This document shows positions 1-10,680 of a stretch of 64,000 nucleotides of DNA, piece by piece (within the stretch, counting starts at the first letter, position 1; each line of letters begins with the position of its first letter). The stretch lies in NCBI GenBank assembly GCA_025504975.1, contig JANUWI010000018.1:930001-994000 (forward strand), in the 5' to 3' direction. This stretch comes from Plenodomus lindquistii (taxonomy: Eukaryota; Ascomycota; Dothideomycetes; Pleosporales; Leptosphaeriaceae). The translations under genes and the position numbers were made by a program. The notes under the pieces are model-generated. The model did no database searches. It was not told where the DNA came from and saw only the letters and a program-made list of their open reading frames with translations.

Positions 1-529
1 TCCATCTTGCTCTCTTCATGTCGCAAGTCATCTACTATGGCTGGCAAAAAGCGCATTATCACGGTACAAATGCACCTTCCATTTCATCAATCAAGCCCCA
101 TTTTGTACAATTCTAGTCGCATCCGGCCCCTTCAAAACCTCTCTGAAAACCCAGAGGCTTGTGGAACGAAGCGACGGTCATCTACCATTGTCGAGTCTGC
201 AAATGTATACATGCAAGATGTATAGCACCTTACCAAGACATCATCATGCGTTGCCATAGTATAGACGACTTCGTATTACTCATCCTATCAGAACGCTTTT
301 CTTCAGTATAATACAGAAGCTAGCAAGGATCTCATCTGACGCGTATAAATACTGTACGATCTCAGCCACATTACTCAAGCCTACCCGGCGGCTAAAGAGC
401 GATCTTAAAATAAACAGTCTGTCATCATCTGCAGTTGCCCCGCCAAAGCCATTTGGCTCCACCTGAGAAGCTAGGTCAGAGTAGACTTACCATCCTCCCC
501 ACCGAAGAATAGACGCTAGCAGACGAAGC
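1..529. other. Upstream non-coding stretch
   Basis: No convincing gene is visible. Positions about 274-345 resemble positions about 27763-27835: both contain a TATAATAC-GAAGCT core followed by AAGG-TCT. On the minus strand both read as short related peptide fragments, so this looks like one copy of a small dispersed, decayed repeat. Confidence 0.4.
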
Positions 530-964
530 ATGACTACCTCGATCCCCGCCGCTCCTCTCCCCTCTGAATTCGATGATGAGGTGGACGATGCCCATCCCGA
601 CCTTCCTCCCGGACATGTGTGGGCCTATCCTTGTAAGCTCTCATCGTGTCCCGACTACGGCAAGTCCTGGCGCCTCCGAAGCAACTTTCTCCTCCATCTG
701 CAGGAGGAAGGTCGACACAAGACAGCAACGACGCCAGCCGAGCGCCGTATAATCGAGCAAGAGTGGCGATATACCACCGATCCTCGTCTACCGCCTAGGA
801 CAGGCCCAAATTTCCGTCCCCAAGATGATCCAGACAAGCACATATGGAATTATGGGTTCAAAGACAACACTGGAAAGGTGATCAATGGTAGAGGCACGAT
901 GAGGCAAATGGAGATGCATATGGCTTTACGACGTCAAGAGATGCAGGAGAGGCAGACAGAATAG
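530..964 (+). CDS. Small C2H2-like zinc-finger protein, hypothetical
   Basis: This is a single-exon ORF of 144 residues. The N-terminus is acidic and proline-rich. Around residues 35-63 there is one zinc-finger-like motif: CKLSSC, then about 15 residues, then His, five residues, His. The spacing differs from a classical C2H2 finger, so metal binding is inferred only. The C-terminal half is hydrophilic and Arg/Gln/Met-rich, ending in a likely helix. The ATG at 530 is the first in the frame. I recognise no named family. A conserved fungal DNA- or RNA-associated protein is possible, but no function can be assigned. Confidence 0.55.
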   Translation: MTTSIPAAPLPSEFDDEVDDAHPDLPPGHVWAYPCKLSSCPDYGKSWRLRSNFLLHLQEEGRHKTATTPAERRIIEQEWRYTTDPRLPPRTGPNFRPQDDPDKHIWNYGFKDNTGKVINGRGTMRQMEMHMALRRQEMQERQTE

Positions 965-1512
965 TCACAATTCTCCCTGTGCGTTGCTTTAAAGGGCTCG
1001 ACATCGTGAACGATCAATGGTAATATAGTCTAAGAGGCTCTTGGCTAAATGATTTACCCTTATAATTCATATCATGATCCGCGTGCTTTGCTGCCCTTTC
1101 CTCTTCCTCAGCGTACCTTGTTTCATCCCCTGCCCAAATCTCTTCAGGACGTATTTCCGAACGCTCTCGCTTCTTGACCCCCTTTGATAAAGGAATGCTT
1201 GCGTAGCGCTCACTTTACTCTGTTCTAAACCGGGTGAAAATGTTGGTAGTATTCGTCTAAACATGTAATTGAGTACTTATATGTTCATCACCCATGTCCG
1301 TATACACAAGTTCTACGTAAGTGAAATCGCACGACAAAGTAGTAGCAGGAGCTTGAAGTCTCATACCACATTTCAGTCACGACATAATAAAGCATTGGCA
1401 AAGTGTACTTCTGCAAAGACGCTGATTTGGAATTCTAGGCTAAGCATAGGCAGATTTTTAACGGTATTCAGCTCCCTTGACTGCGTCACCAACCATCAAG
1501 AGACCTTTTTGT
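965..1512. other. Intergenic, nothing recognised
   Basis: This stretch lies between the small zinc-finger ORF and the convergent BTB gene. Short ORFs on both strands have no family signature. It probably contains the two 3' untranslated regions. Confidence 0.4.
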
Positions 1513-2181
1513 TTACACACACACGTTCCCATCAAACTCAATCCTTCTGGTTACCAGTGTCAATTTGCTTGACGGATCGTCATATTGTGGTCCATGAGCC
1601 TGTAAAAGTTCTGCACAAGAGTGGCACCCACTTGTCATTTCCGGGTGGTCTGCGCACAGGCTGCGATAGCGCTTCTCCCCCGAGTACGAACCAAAGAAGC
1701 TCTCGACCTCCATATCCGGCTGGCATCTTCTGCGGTTCTGGGGATCGCGGATGTTTTGTTCGGACAAGGCCTTTACTTCGATGATGGTCTTGACGGCATC
1801 GAGATAACGTTTCTTTCGCAACCAGTCGCGCAAGTCATGGAGGAGGAAGTGGTCTGCTTCGGCCTCGAGTTTGCTGTAGAGTGCGTAGTCGAAGCCTGTC
1901 TGTCTTGTCCAAAACAGAGGGAATCTTGACGGACGTCGCATAAACTCCAAGACGTACTGGAATACATTGGGGTCGGCATCAACGAAGCAGGATCCATACT
2001 CCTGTCTATAAGAGTAACTCTTCCATCTCGCCAAAAGGTCATGGAAGTACGGAAAGGCTTGAAGCGTAGACCTTTGCGTTTGGTATTTGCGGCCGGAGAC
2101 GTCGAGAACAATGAGATGAGGGGGGATGTCATGATTCGATATGACTTGCGAACACGATGGTGTTGACTCCATCGCAATCAT
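1513..2181 (-). CDS. BTB/POZ (KCTD/T1-type) domain protein
   Basis: This is a single-exon 222-residue protein. Residues about 22-120 match a T1-type BTB fold. The stretch LIVLDVSGRKYQTQRSTL is the usual first beta strands, followed by FPYFHDLLARW, then FVDADPNVFQYVLEFMRRP, the signature 'D-x-D-P-x-x-F-x-x-I-L-x-F-x-R' block, then a YxxLxxEADHFLL helix. Such proteins usually act as oligomeric adaptors, often for cullin-3 ubiquitin ligases; that role here is inference. The region after residue 125 has no recognised domain. A second ATG three codons in (MESTPS) is an equally possible start. Confidence 0.75.
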   Translation of the reverse strand: MIAMESTPSCSQVISNHDIPPHLIVLDVSGRKYQTQRSTLQAFPYFHDLLARWKSYSYRQEYGSCFVDADPNVFQYVLEFMRRPSRFPLFWTRQTGFDYALYSKLEAEADHFLLHDLRDWLRKKRYLDAVKTIIEVKALSEQNIRDPQNRRRCQPDMEVESFFGSYSGEKRYRSLCADHPEMTSGCHSCAELLQAHGPQYDDPSSKLTLVTRRIEFDGNVCV

Positions 2182-3421
2182 ACTGCCAGAGCTCTCTGTC
2201 AGTAGTGATCATTATGGTCTCTGAAACCTACTCACCCATATCTTTCTTGCCTTTCACGTATACTGAAAGCACGCCGTCGTCGCTAGAGGGCACTGCCTTC
2301 CTGAGTTTACTGTGCCTGGCCAAGTTTGACTCTCTCTTTGACCCTCGCTAAGTATGCATCCCCGCTTGGGTTCGGCTATGTAGCACGATAACGCGAAGCG
2401 CCCTCGCACAAGGCTACTTATCGCTCAGCACATGTCAAAGGCTGATTCGTTGAACTTGTGGCAAGTTGAGGTGCTAGCGATGCGCTACATCTGTTTACAA
2501 TGGCAACATAGCCAGCCGCAGGTTGTGCTGCATTGTGATGCTGGCCATTAACTAGTCGTCGCTCTCGTAGGGCGCCAAAGGCCCAGGCGCTGCGATCCCA
2601 CAATCTTACATCACACTGCACACGCAGATATAACGGCCTTCCCCCCGCTCCTATCCCATCCCGTCCCGTTCATCCATCATGATATCCACATCTTTTTACA
2701 TCAAAACCAATCCTCTCAATCCAATCCTAGCTCATTTCCCTCACTCCACGCTCAATGCAATATCCACATCCACATGCCATACCCAATCTTGCCAATCCGA
2801 TCCGCACATGTAACCCACGCCCACGCCCGCGCCCACGCCCACACATATATACACCCCCCTCTCCAACCCTGCCCTGCTCACATCCGAACGAAACAAATAT
2901 ATTACATACTACACCTACAACCCACAAACCTTCTCTAACCTTACCACCCCTCACCCCGCAGGATTCTTCTCTATGCCCGAGGAAAAGCAGAAGTCAGAAG
3001 CCCGAAGATCTTGACGGTGACTAAACATAAAGATCTAGACGAGTTCTTCACACGGCCCTACATCACCATTGCATCTTTAGTTCTCAGTTAGGTCTTGTTT
3101 GTATGTCTTGTCATTGTTATTGAATTGCTATGTATGTCCAGTCCTTATGCTTGAATAGACTAGACTAGACTCGTGGTCCAGTCGTGTAGACCGATTTGTA
3201 CAAGAAAACTCCTCATCTCGCAACTCCCATGTCGTAGAATGCAGTCTCGCCATCAATAGTAACCTCGCTCATCGCTCATACAAACATCATTCCCATTCCA
3301 TCAATTCCATCCCATCTGATCATCCCCAATCCCCCCCAAAAAAACCCCCATTTCCAAAGAAAAGACCAAACGCCGATAATGCCCTAGTGCAAGCTAACCC
3401 CTGAACTCGAGTCAAAAACCT
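2182..3421. other. Intergenic with low-complexity tracts
   Basis: No gene is supported. The stretch contains a (CCACGC)n tract near 2814-2843 and long pyrimidine-rich runs, which give a proline-rich ORF on the plus strand (2755-3024) that I treat as spurious. It probably includes the BTB gene promoter and the 3' untranslated region of the next minus-strand gene. Confidence 0.4.
2814..2843. repeat. Hexanucleotide (CCACGC)n tract
   Basis: About five imperfect copies of CCCACG/CCCGCG lie in tandem. This is a simple-sequence repeat in non-coding DNA. Confidence 0.7.
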
Positions 3422-5146
3422 CTAATCACTATCACTCAAACTATCCCTCCGACCCACAGTCCTTACACCACCCCGTCTATACCCATCCATAACATCCCTA
3501 CCACCCCTCGCCCTACCCCCTCCACCAGACTGTCCACCAACTTGACTCACGCTCTCGCCCACACCCACACTACCCGCCTGGCTCAAGCCAGGAATATAAC
3601 ACGGATAACTCATGTTTCCCTTTGCCTCTCCATTCGCCGCAGTGAAGATATCACTCGGTGGAGCTGCGGGCCTGCTCTTCTTGGTTGGCGACTGAGAGCC
3701 CGGACGCGAGGATGAAGGACGGGGACGCGATGAGGGGGCCACGAGGTCGCGGGATTGGCGGGGTGAGTCACGGGCGCGGGATTGTCTGCGTTCCCGGTGG
3801 CCGTCTTGGCTTGGGCGGGCGGAGCGGGAGCGCTTTTCTTTGCTTGCGCCGGTGTTGGAGGTGTAGACGCTGGGGTCGGCGTTGGGGCGGTAGTCCGAGT
3901 AGTAGGATGATTCGTTCATTTCAGAGGGCGCGGTGCGGGCGCCGAAGTCGGTGCGAGCAATGTTGTCGGAGTAGACGGTGTTGGTGTCGTCGCCGGTGGT
4001 GAAGGAGTATGCGGCTGATGGAGGGGCGCGACGAGGTCCAGAGGGGGCCTTGGTTGGTTTGGTCGTGGAGCGACGGATGTCAGATGCAGGCTTGGGGGCA
4101 GGAGGGGCGGCGATGGCGCGGGTGGGTTCTTCGCTGTAGCCTGTGTACTCTGTGTAGCCGGCTTCTGAGGGGGCCGTGTATTCGGTGTATGCGCGTGTGT
4201 ATTCGGTCAAGGGCTGGGTGACTTCTGCCATTTCCGGGAAGCCCTCAGATGGTGTAGCTTCAGATCTGGCCTTCTTCATCTTCTTTTGCTCGGCTTTGGC
4301 GCGTTTGGCTTCTGCTCTCTCGGCTTCCTTGCGGGCTTTGGCGTCGGCGGCGGCTTTCTTTGCGGCTTCCTTTTCGGCGAGCTTGGCCTTGCGGAAACGT
4401 TCCTTTGCGCGCTGTTCCTTGGCCTTTGCTTCCTTCTTGGGGTCCTTGGGTTCCTTGTCCTTCTTGACGAGAGGGGCATTGCTGGAGACGTTGGAGCCGA
4501 GCTCAGAGGCGACTTGCGAGCCAGAGTAGTCAGTGTAGATGCCATCAGCGAGACCGTTCAGACCACCGACGCGGGCAGCCTTCTCGTGGCGGTAATTGCG
4601 AAGTTCGGGGTCCTTGTAGTCGTTGGTGTGGTCGCGGCGGTGCTTCTTCTCGCGACGGCCGTCACCTCCACGGAGACCACCGTTGCCCTCTTCAGCATCA
4701 CGGTATTCGTTGACGTCTAATTGTGTGCCAGTCTCGTCGGTGAAGCCAAGGGTGCTGGGGGCGCCATAGCTGCCTCCGTGGACAACACTGCCACCGCCTA
4801 GTCGTGTGCTCTTGGTAGCGTTGGACAAGGTCTTTCCATCTGGTCCCTTGCGACGAAGCACAGTGGATTTGTAGTCTTCCCAGTCGTCTTTCCTCCACTT
4901 GAAGCCACCATTCTTAGCCCAGAAGAAGAACCAAATGGCGCCGAAGCAGAGAAAGACACCAATGAGGGCGAAGAGAACTTGGAAGCCAGGGCCGGCGAGG
5001 TCATTTGCTGGGCGAGAGCCGGTGGCGGCGAGTTGTACGTATTCACCATCGGCGCGCTTGACGAATGATTTGGATAGCTGCAAGTCCCGTACGGCCATGG
5101 GCGACAGAGCTTGCTCACCAGTCGTCATCTCTGGGTGAGGCGCCAT
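3422..5146 (-). CDS. Single-pass membrane protein with charged coiled coil
   Basis: The open frame extends upstream to 5296. I chose the internal ATG at 5146 because the first 50 residues of the longer form look like translated leader; that gives 574 residues. Residues about 55-77 form one clear membrane span (FQVLFALIGVFLCFGAIWFFFW) preceded by a short polar N-terminus. A basic segment and a FTDETGTQLDVNEYRDAEEG block follow, then a long Lys/Glu/Ala-rich segment that should form a coiled coil. After it come repeated YTEYT motifs and a Ser/Pro/Arg-rich disordered tail. The architecture resembles conserved ascomycete membrane proteins of unknown function. No enzyme motif is visible. Confidence 0.75.
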   Translation of the reverse strand: MAPHPEMTTGEQALSPMAVRDLQLSKSFVKRADGEYVQLAATGSRPANDLAGPGFQVLFALIGVFLCFGAIWFFFWAKNGGFKWRKDDWEDYKSTVLRRKGPDGKTLSNATKSTRLGGGSVVHGGSYGAPSTLGFTDETGTQLDVNEYRDAEEGNGGLRGGDGRREKKHRRDHTNDYKDPELRNYRHEKAARVGGLNGLADGIYTDYSGSQVASELGSNVSSNAPLVKKDKEPKDPKKEAKAKEQRAKERFRKAKLAEKEAAKKAAADAKARKEAERAEAKRAKAEQKKMKKARSEATPSEGFPEMAEVTQPLTEYTRAYTEYTAPSEAGYTEYTGYSEEPTRAIAAPPAPKPASDIRRSTTKPTKAPSGPRRAPPSAAYSFTTGDDTNTVYSDNIARTDFGARTAPSEMNESSYYSDYRPNADPSVYTSNTGASKEKRSRSARPSQDGHRERRQSRARDSPRQSRDLVAPSSRPRPSSSRPGSQSPTKKSRPAAPPSDIFTAANGEAKGNMSYPCYIPGLSQAGSVGVGESVSQVGGQSGGGGRARGGRDVMDGYRRGGVRTVGRRDSLSDSD

Positions 5147-6240
5147 TGTCGGCGAGTGTGCGCGTGTTGGGAGCTCGCAGGCAGGCCAAGGGTTGACGTG
5201 AAAGCTGGTAGTTGTAGTTGGGAAGGTGAGCCAACGCAGGCAGTTGTGTGGAGAAGTTGGCCTTGATAGTCGTAGTCGTGTAACGTCGAGAATCAAGACT
5301 CTCTTCGTCTAAGAAGCGAACGAATGCAAGCTAGAAACTTTTACGTCAGGTTCCGCTCAAAAGTCTCGAATAGTAATGCGTGTGTATGCGTGTGTGTGTG
5401 TCTACTTCACTTTCGCTCTCTCGTTGAGTAAGTTGCAATTCAGTGTGGCTGGTCTGTCTCAACTTCGAGGTTGGGGGAGGCTGGGAGGCGGTAAGCGACG
5501 CGCCGACGTCACCCAAACAAGTGGGTTGGCGGAGTAACGCACAAGCCCAAGCCCACCATCACCATCGCGACAGATATCGCCACCACGAATCCGGGAATTA
5601 CCATGGCGAATAGAGAGCATCGCAAAGGCCTGCAATTATAAGATTGCCGTTGCAGATTACGAGACCTGTGCTTTGTGCGACAGACTATGTGTGGGATTCT
5701 CAATCATCACTCATCACTCATCACTCATCACTCATCAAATCCATCAGCCCAAAAGCGATAAAAGGGTATATTCCTCTCCTCTCCCACAACAATCGCGTAA
5801 AGCAATAACAGAAGATCCCGACCAGACTAAAAAACTAGACTGAATTTCCTACTCCGCTGATAAAAGGAAGATAAAAAGAACCCCCTGCTTTCATTACCGT
5901 CGTGCCTTCGTTTTCCTGCTTTGATTCTTCTCGCTTGTTTGTTCCAGATCGACTGGAAACAGTACTCTTCATGCTGATAAAGTGACTGGGGGTTGAACAT
6001 GGGGATGGGTGGGAGTGCGTGATGTTGGTATGCGGAGGAGCGTGTGTGGTAATGGTGGAGGGGATGAATTGCGTTTTTGGAAAATGGTAGTGATTGGTAT
6101 CATGTGTTGTGAATCATGATTGATGAGATGGCTGTATGGTGTCTGTTGATATGACGAATAACCATTGGCGGATGCGCGATCCGTCGCCGATGGTAGTGAA
6201 GCTACCAATGAAAGGTCAATCGGATCCTTCGGAGGATGTT
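5147..6240. other. Intergenic/promoter region with tandem repeat
   Basis: This is the 5' region of the minus-strand membrane protein and the 3' side of the next minus-strand gene. It holds a GTGTGT-rich tract near 5380-5402 and a 7-bp tandem repeat at 5704-5737. No coding signal is seen. Confidence 0.4.
5704..5737. repeat. Heptanucleotide tandem repeat (TCATCAC)n
   Basis: Almost five perfect copies of TCATCAC lie in non-coding DNA upstream of the 3422-5146 gene. Confidence 0.85.
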
Positions 6241-9200
6241 CTACAATTCATCCTTGACCCTGGCAGTTGCTTCTGTCGCAGCGCTGACAACGCTGCTTGC
6301 AACGCCCTCCGCATTTGCAGATGCGGCACTGTACATCTCTGCGATCCTGGAGTTGGCGACGGCGACGGCGGCTTGGATGCGGCTGTTTGCACTCTCCATG
6401 GCACCCTGCTCAGGTCCATAGACCGCCGAGCTCGCAGCTGAGGCTAGAGATGCCGCATTTTCGCTGGCAACTGATGCAGCATACTCTGCGTTCTCACTTG
6501 CAACAGACGAAATGGAGCTGTAGACACCGCCTGCACCGCTGGTGGCAGAGGCTACATAGTCTGCAGCAGTGGGTGTACCAAAGATTGCGGCGCTGATGGC
6601 GGCTTGAGCGCTAACAGCTGCAGAGGAGAAGCTGTCCTGAGCTTGCTGAGTACCGTATACCTTCTCGCTGATTTGAGATTGGATCGAAGAATAGGCGCTG
6701 GCGACAGACTCGCTAGCTTGCTCAGCAGCACCTTTGGGGGTTCCGTAGAGAGCAATGGACGCACTCTCAACCGCAAGGTCAAGCGAGGCGCTGGCAGAGC
6801 TGAGAACATCTTCGATAACAGCGGGAGGGGTAAATATGGCACCGACAACAGACGAAGCAGACGCATAGGCATTACCAGCGACGCTGGTAACAGCTTCAAA
6901 ACTGTCGTTCGCATACTCAGACGCAGCCTCAAAGCCTTCACTGGCATAGGATTGAGCAGAGGCCATAGCGGCAGGCAGACCTGTCGAGTAGGCGGAAGCG
7001 AACCGGTTCATGACACTCTCCGTGAAGTCAGGCTCCTTTCCAACCACCAATTCGGAGATTAGAGCTTGGACATCAGCATACTGTTGGGCAGCAGCGGCAG
7101 TCGCTTGAGCACCATATGAGCCAGCCTGAGAGTAGACGGACTGGGCCCATGGGGTAGGCTTTCCATACACCTGACTGCTGGCCTGAGCAATAAGCGCCTC
7201 CCAGTTCTGGCTGGCTTGGGATGCAACTGATGCTGTCCATGGAGTCTCTGTACCAATGACGCCGGAGCTGACTTGCGAAGCGAGTGATGCAGCGGCGGCC
7301 TGCGCATCTGCGGCAACAGATTCGGCCGAGCCAGACACGTAAGATGCGGCTGAGGCAGCAGAGCCTGATACAACAGATGCAGCCGAGGCGGCAGACGCTG
7401 AGGCAACTGAAGCCAACGATTCAATTGTGCCTTGTTGAGGACCATATACAGCGCTGGAAGCAGCTCCCACAAACTCAGAGTAACGAGCATGCGCTAGGCC
7501 AATAGCTTGGTAGTACTGTTGCTGAGCACCGTCTACTACACCAGTGGGCTGCGACGAGAATTGAGCGGATGCTTGGCTCAAGCCATCTGCGAGTCTCGAC
7601 GACGCAATGCTTGATACAGATTCGAAGTAGCCCTGGGTAGGTCCAGCAGCGTAGCTCTTGACAGATTCAGTGTACTGTAGAGCGGCTGACAAGCGTTCTT
7701 GGGCGGCCGCAACCGAGTCGGAGTAGGCGCGTTCAAAATATGAGAGCATGGTCTCGTGTGCGGGCTTGGGTGTGCCAGACACGAGAATCGACAGCTGTGA
7801 TTTGGCGTTCTCCAACTGCTCACTGGCGGCGCTCACGGCACTGTTGTAGCGGGAGCTTGCTTGAACCTGAACCGTCTGGAAAACAGCGGTTGGTGTTGGG
7901 GTGCCGTAGATGGCATAAGACGCAGCGGTGACAGCTTGAGCGAACTTGTCAGATGCGACGCTGGTAGCGCTCTCGACAGCCGGTTGCTTGGTACCATAAA
8001 GCACACTTGAGGCAGCAGCGATGGCACTGGCGTATTGCTCGCTGGCAAGGGATGCGGCCATCGATGAGGCAGACTCAACGCTTCCCTGAGTCTTGGTGGC
8101 ACCCAACAAAGCCTCGCTGACTGCGCGGCTTAGCTCGGCCGCACGCTCTCCAGCGTCAGCAAAAGCAGCCTGGGCCTTCTCAGCGTATGTTGAGTCGTCG
8201 CCATCGTCAAGCGGCTCGTCGAAGACGACTTGTTTGGCTTCTGGAACAGCTTGAGCGTTGACTCCACCAAAGACCTTCTTGGGTGATTCGTAAGCTGCGG
8301 AAGCCTTCGATACGCCTTCGGAAACGACCTCGGATGCCTTGGATGATGCCTGGGAGAGTACGCTCTCTGAAGAGGGTGTACCCTGAATGACAACGGAGGC
8401 CTGGGAAGAGGCTTCGGAGGCGGCACTCTTAACCGAGGAAGCGACGCTCTCAGTAACAGGTGTAGAGCTACCGTGCACATCATCCGAAGCTTGAGATGAA
8501 ACTGACGAGTAAGCATCAGAAGCTTGGGACGAAGCCGACGAGTAAACATTCGAAGCCTGGGATGAAGCTGCCGATGAGACATCCTTGGCAGAGGATGCGA
8601 TATTCTCGCTGAGCGGTGTGGAGCTGCCCAGAATAGCCTCAGAAACCTTGGATGAAGCCTCTTCAACGTTCCCCACAACTTGCTGGGCAGCGTTACGAAC
8701 GCGGACGGGTACCTTCTGATTGGTAAAATCGTCGCTAGAATCATCGGCCCAGATCTTCCACCTGGAAACATCCTTCAAACGGACAAGTTCAGCAACCATT
8801 TCTGCAGCGATAGCCATGGCCTTATCCTCGAGCTTCTTGGCTTCCTCATGAGCGATGCGAAGACCCTCGTGTCGCGCGCCTACAGCCTCAACCTCGGCTT
8901 GCCACTCGTTGAGTGTACTCCTGAGCTTGTGGTAGTTTTGCCAGTCTTTGTAAGTGACGCCGTCAGTCCATGCCCATCGCATGCCGACTTCCTGCAGACC
9001 GAGACCATGAATCTTCTCGAGGACCTCGACAGTGCTCCTTACGGCGGCCTGAACCAGGCTGTCAGTCTCCGCCTCGTACGCTGCCTTCCAGGCACGAACG
9101 TCCTGGGCTCGCTCCTTGACTGCCAGACCAAATTCGCGGGTCTTTGTGCTGCATTCCTGGTAGGCGGCTTCCAAATCCTCTTCGGAAGCATCTTCAGGAA

Positions 9201-10680
9201 GTGACTTGACAGTCTTCTTGATGTAGCTCTTGAGTTTTGCAATTGTCGAGTCGGCGGTCTCCTCCAATTTGACGACCAGTGCTTGCCCATGTCCTTTGAC
9301 CGAGTTGTCTACTTGACGTGTGGTGATGTCGGTCACGCGCTGCTCAAGATCCTCAGCGCCTTTGTCGGCAGCGGTAGCGAACTTAGTCTGCCACTGACGC
9401 AAGTCTTCATTTAGTTTCTCTCTAAGCTCGGCCTCGGTGAGCTTTGGCTCAGCAATCTTGACAGCGCCAGCTGATTCTGACGCAGCAGCTGCACCTGATG
9501 CCGTGGTGGATGATTCGCTGCCGAAGAAGTCATCTAGCACACCCCAACCGGCTTTGGAGCTCGAGCTAGAGGGAACGATGGAAGCGGAGGAGCTGGCGAC
9601 GGTGGGGTTCATCTTGGCCGATTCGGTCGCGATGGACCTGGTACTCGTTAGCAGATTGCCCAATGGTGGGGAACACTAGACTTGCGATGATGAATCGACG
9701 GCGTGCACAACAGACTCAACCTTCTGCTGGTCGCGATAGCGTCCCAGGCGCTCCGAGATACGAACTAGCTGAGGCTCGACATTGTCTCCGTAGAGAACAC
9801 GGAGCTGAGGCCAGACAGTGCGGAGGATAAAGGCCCAAGTAGCATCCTTGGCTACGTTGACGTGAGGAAACACGGTGTCGACAAGGAACTGATGCCCAAC
9901 AGCATGAGCCTTGCGCATGTATGGCAGAGAAGTCTCGTATGCTGGGAGAAGAGTGAGGTGGTAGATCTCTCCGAGACTGGCCTTTGTCTGGTCGTAGTAT
10001 GGAGCAGCAGCATCAGAAGCCGCCTTGACATGGTGTCCAAGGTACTGATCGTACTGTCCCTTGACCTTGTCCTGAGCAACCTGTACCTGTGGCCGAATGG
10101 ACTTGTCGTACTGGGCCTCGGCGTACTTCTTCGCAAGCTCGACTCGGTGTGCGCCATAGACTGCGTACTTGTCCTTTGTGAAGGTTGAGACGGGGGTGTA
10201 GACCTGATTCTGGAAGCGATCGGTATAAGGCTTGACCTTTTCGACTTGTGGGGCAACGTAGGCGTGATAATACGGGTCAAGGTATGGCGCGGCGTATGAA
10301 CGACCCTGTAGGTAGGGCTTGCATACGCGTGGGGAGTCGGCGTCGATTTGCGTAAGCGACGTGGGACAGCGGAAGATGAAGGTTATGATCAGGTACCATG
10401 TGGCTAGTCTATGCAGATTAGCGACGACGTCGACCTAACAAAAATGTGTGCAGGCCTGCTGCTACGATAATGTGACATGGAAAGAGACGTACCTTGCTAT
10501 CATGCTTGTAAAGGCTCCTGACCACGTTCGATTTGACCGTCTCGAGGCCTTTGTGCGTGCAGCCGGGCTGGACAGCTGCGACTTGTCTGCGTGGCCGTTG
10601 ACATGGCCGTTTCCATTGGCAATGCCGTTTGGCGACGACTTCTTGGGCTTCTTCGCCCGACCGTTGGCCTGGGTAGCCAT
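6241..10680 (-). CDS. Very large Ala/Ser-rich repeat membrane protein (fungal 'hoxa13' family)
   Basis: My model is three exons: 10680-10493, 10408-9686 and 9637-6241, giving 1435 residues. Intron 1 is a normal GT-AG intron of 84 bp. Intron 2 (9638-9685, 48 bp) fits only as a GC-AG intron: donor GCAAGT, branch point TGCTAAC, acceptor ACCAG, with both sides in phase 2. The N-terminus is basic, then a hydrophobic stretch (about residues 58-75), then a region rich in Tyr-Pro and helices. A helical middle (about 330-600) follows, then about a dozen degenerate repeats of 50-60 residues carrying YGT-P-like turns between Ala/Ser-rich helices. Fungal databases often call this family 'transcription factor hoxa13', but I see no homeodomain; the name is misleading. 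The role is unknown, and a membrane or organelle surface location is inferred from the hydrophobic segment. Confidence 0.8.

Noticed and set aside
2755..3024. 89-codon proline-rich ORF on the plus strand
   Set aside because: It is a translation of the (CCACGC)n and pyrimidine-rich tracts with no family signature.
6552..8771. Several antisense-frame and overlapping ORFs within the Ala/Ser repeat gene
   Set aside because: Repetitive GCN/TCN codons keep other frames open. Only one frame carries the coherent repeat and joins the upstream exons.
9664..9676. Stop at 9676 as the end of a separate small gene
   Set aside because: The GC-AG intron gives a clean in-phase link to the downstream 1.1-kb-codon frame, and a conventional separate gene would leave the second one without a good start.
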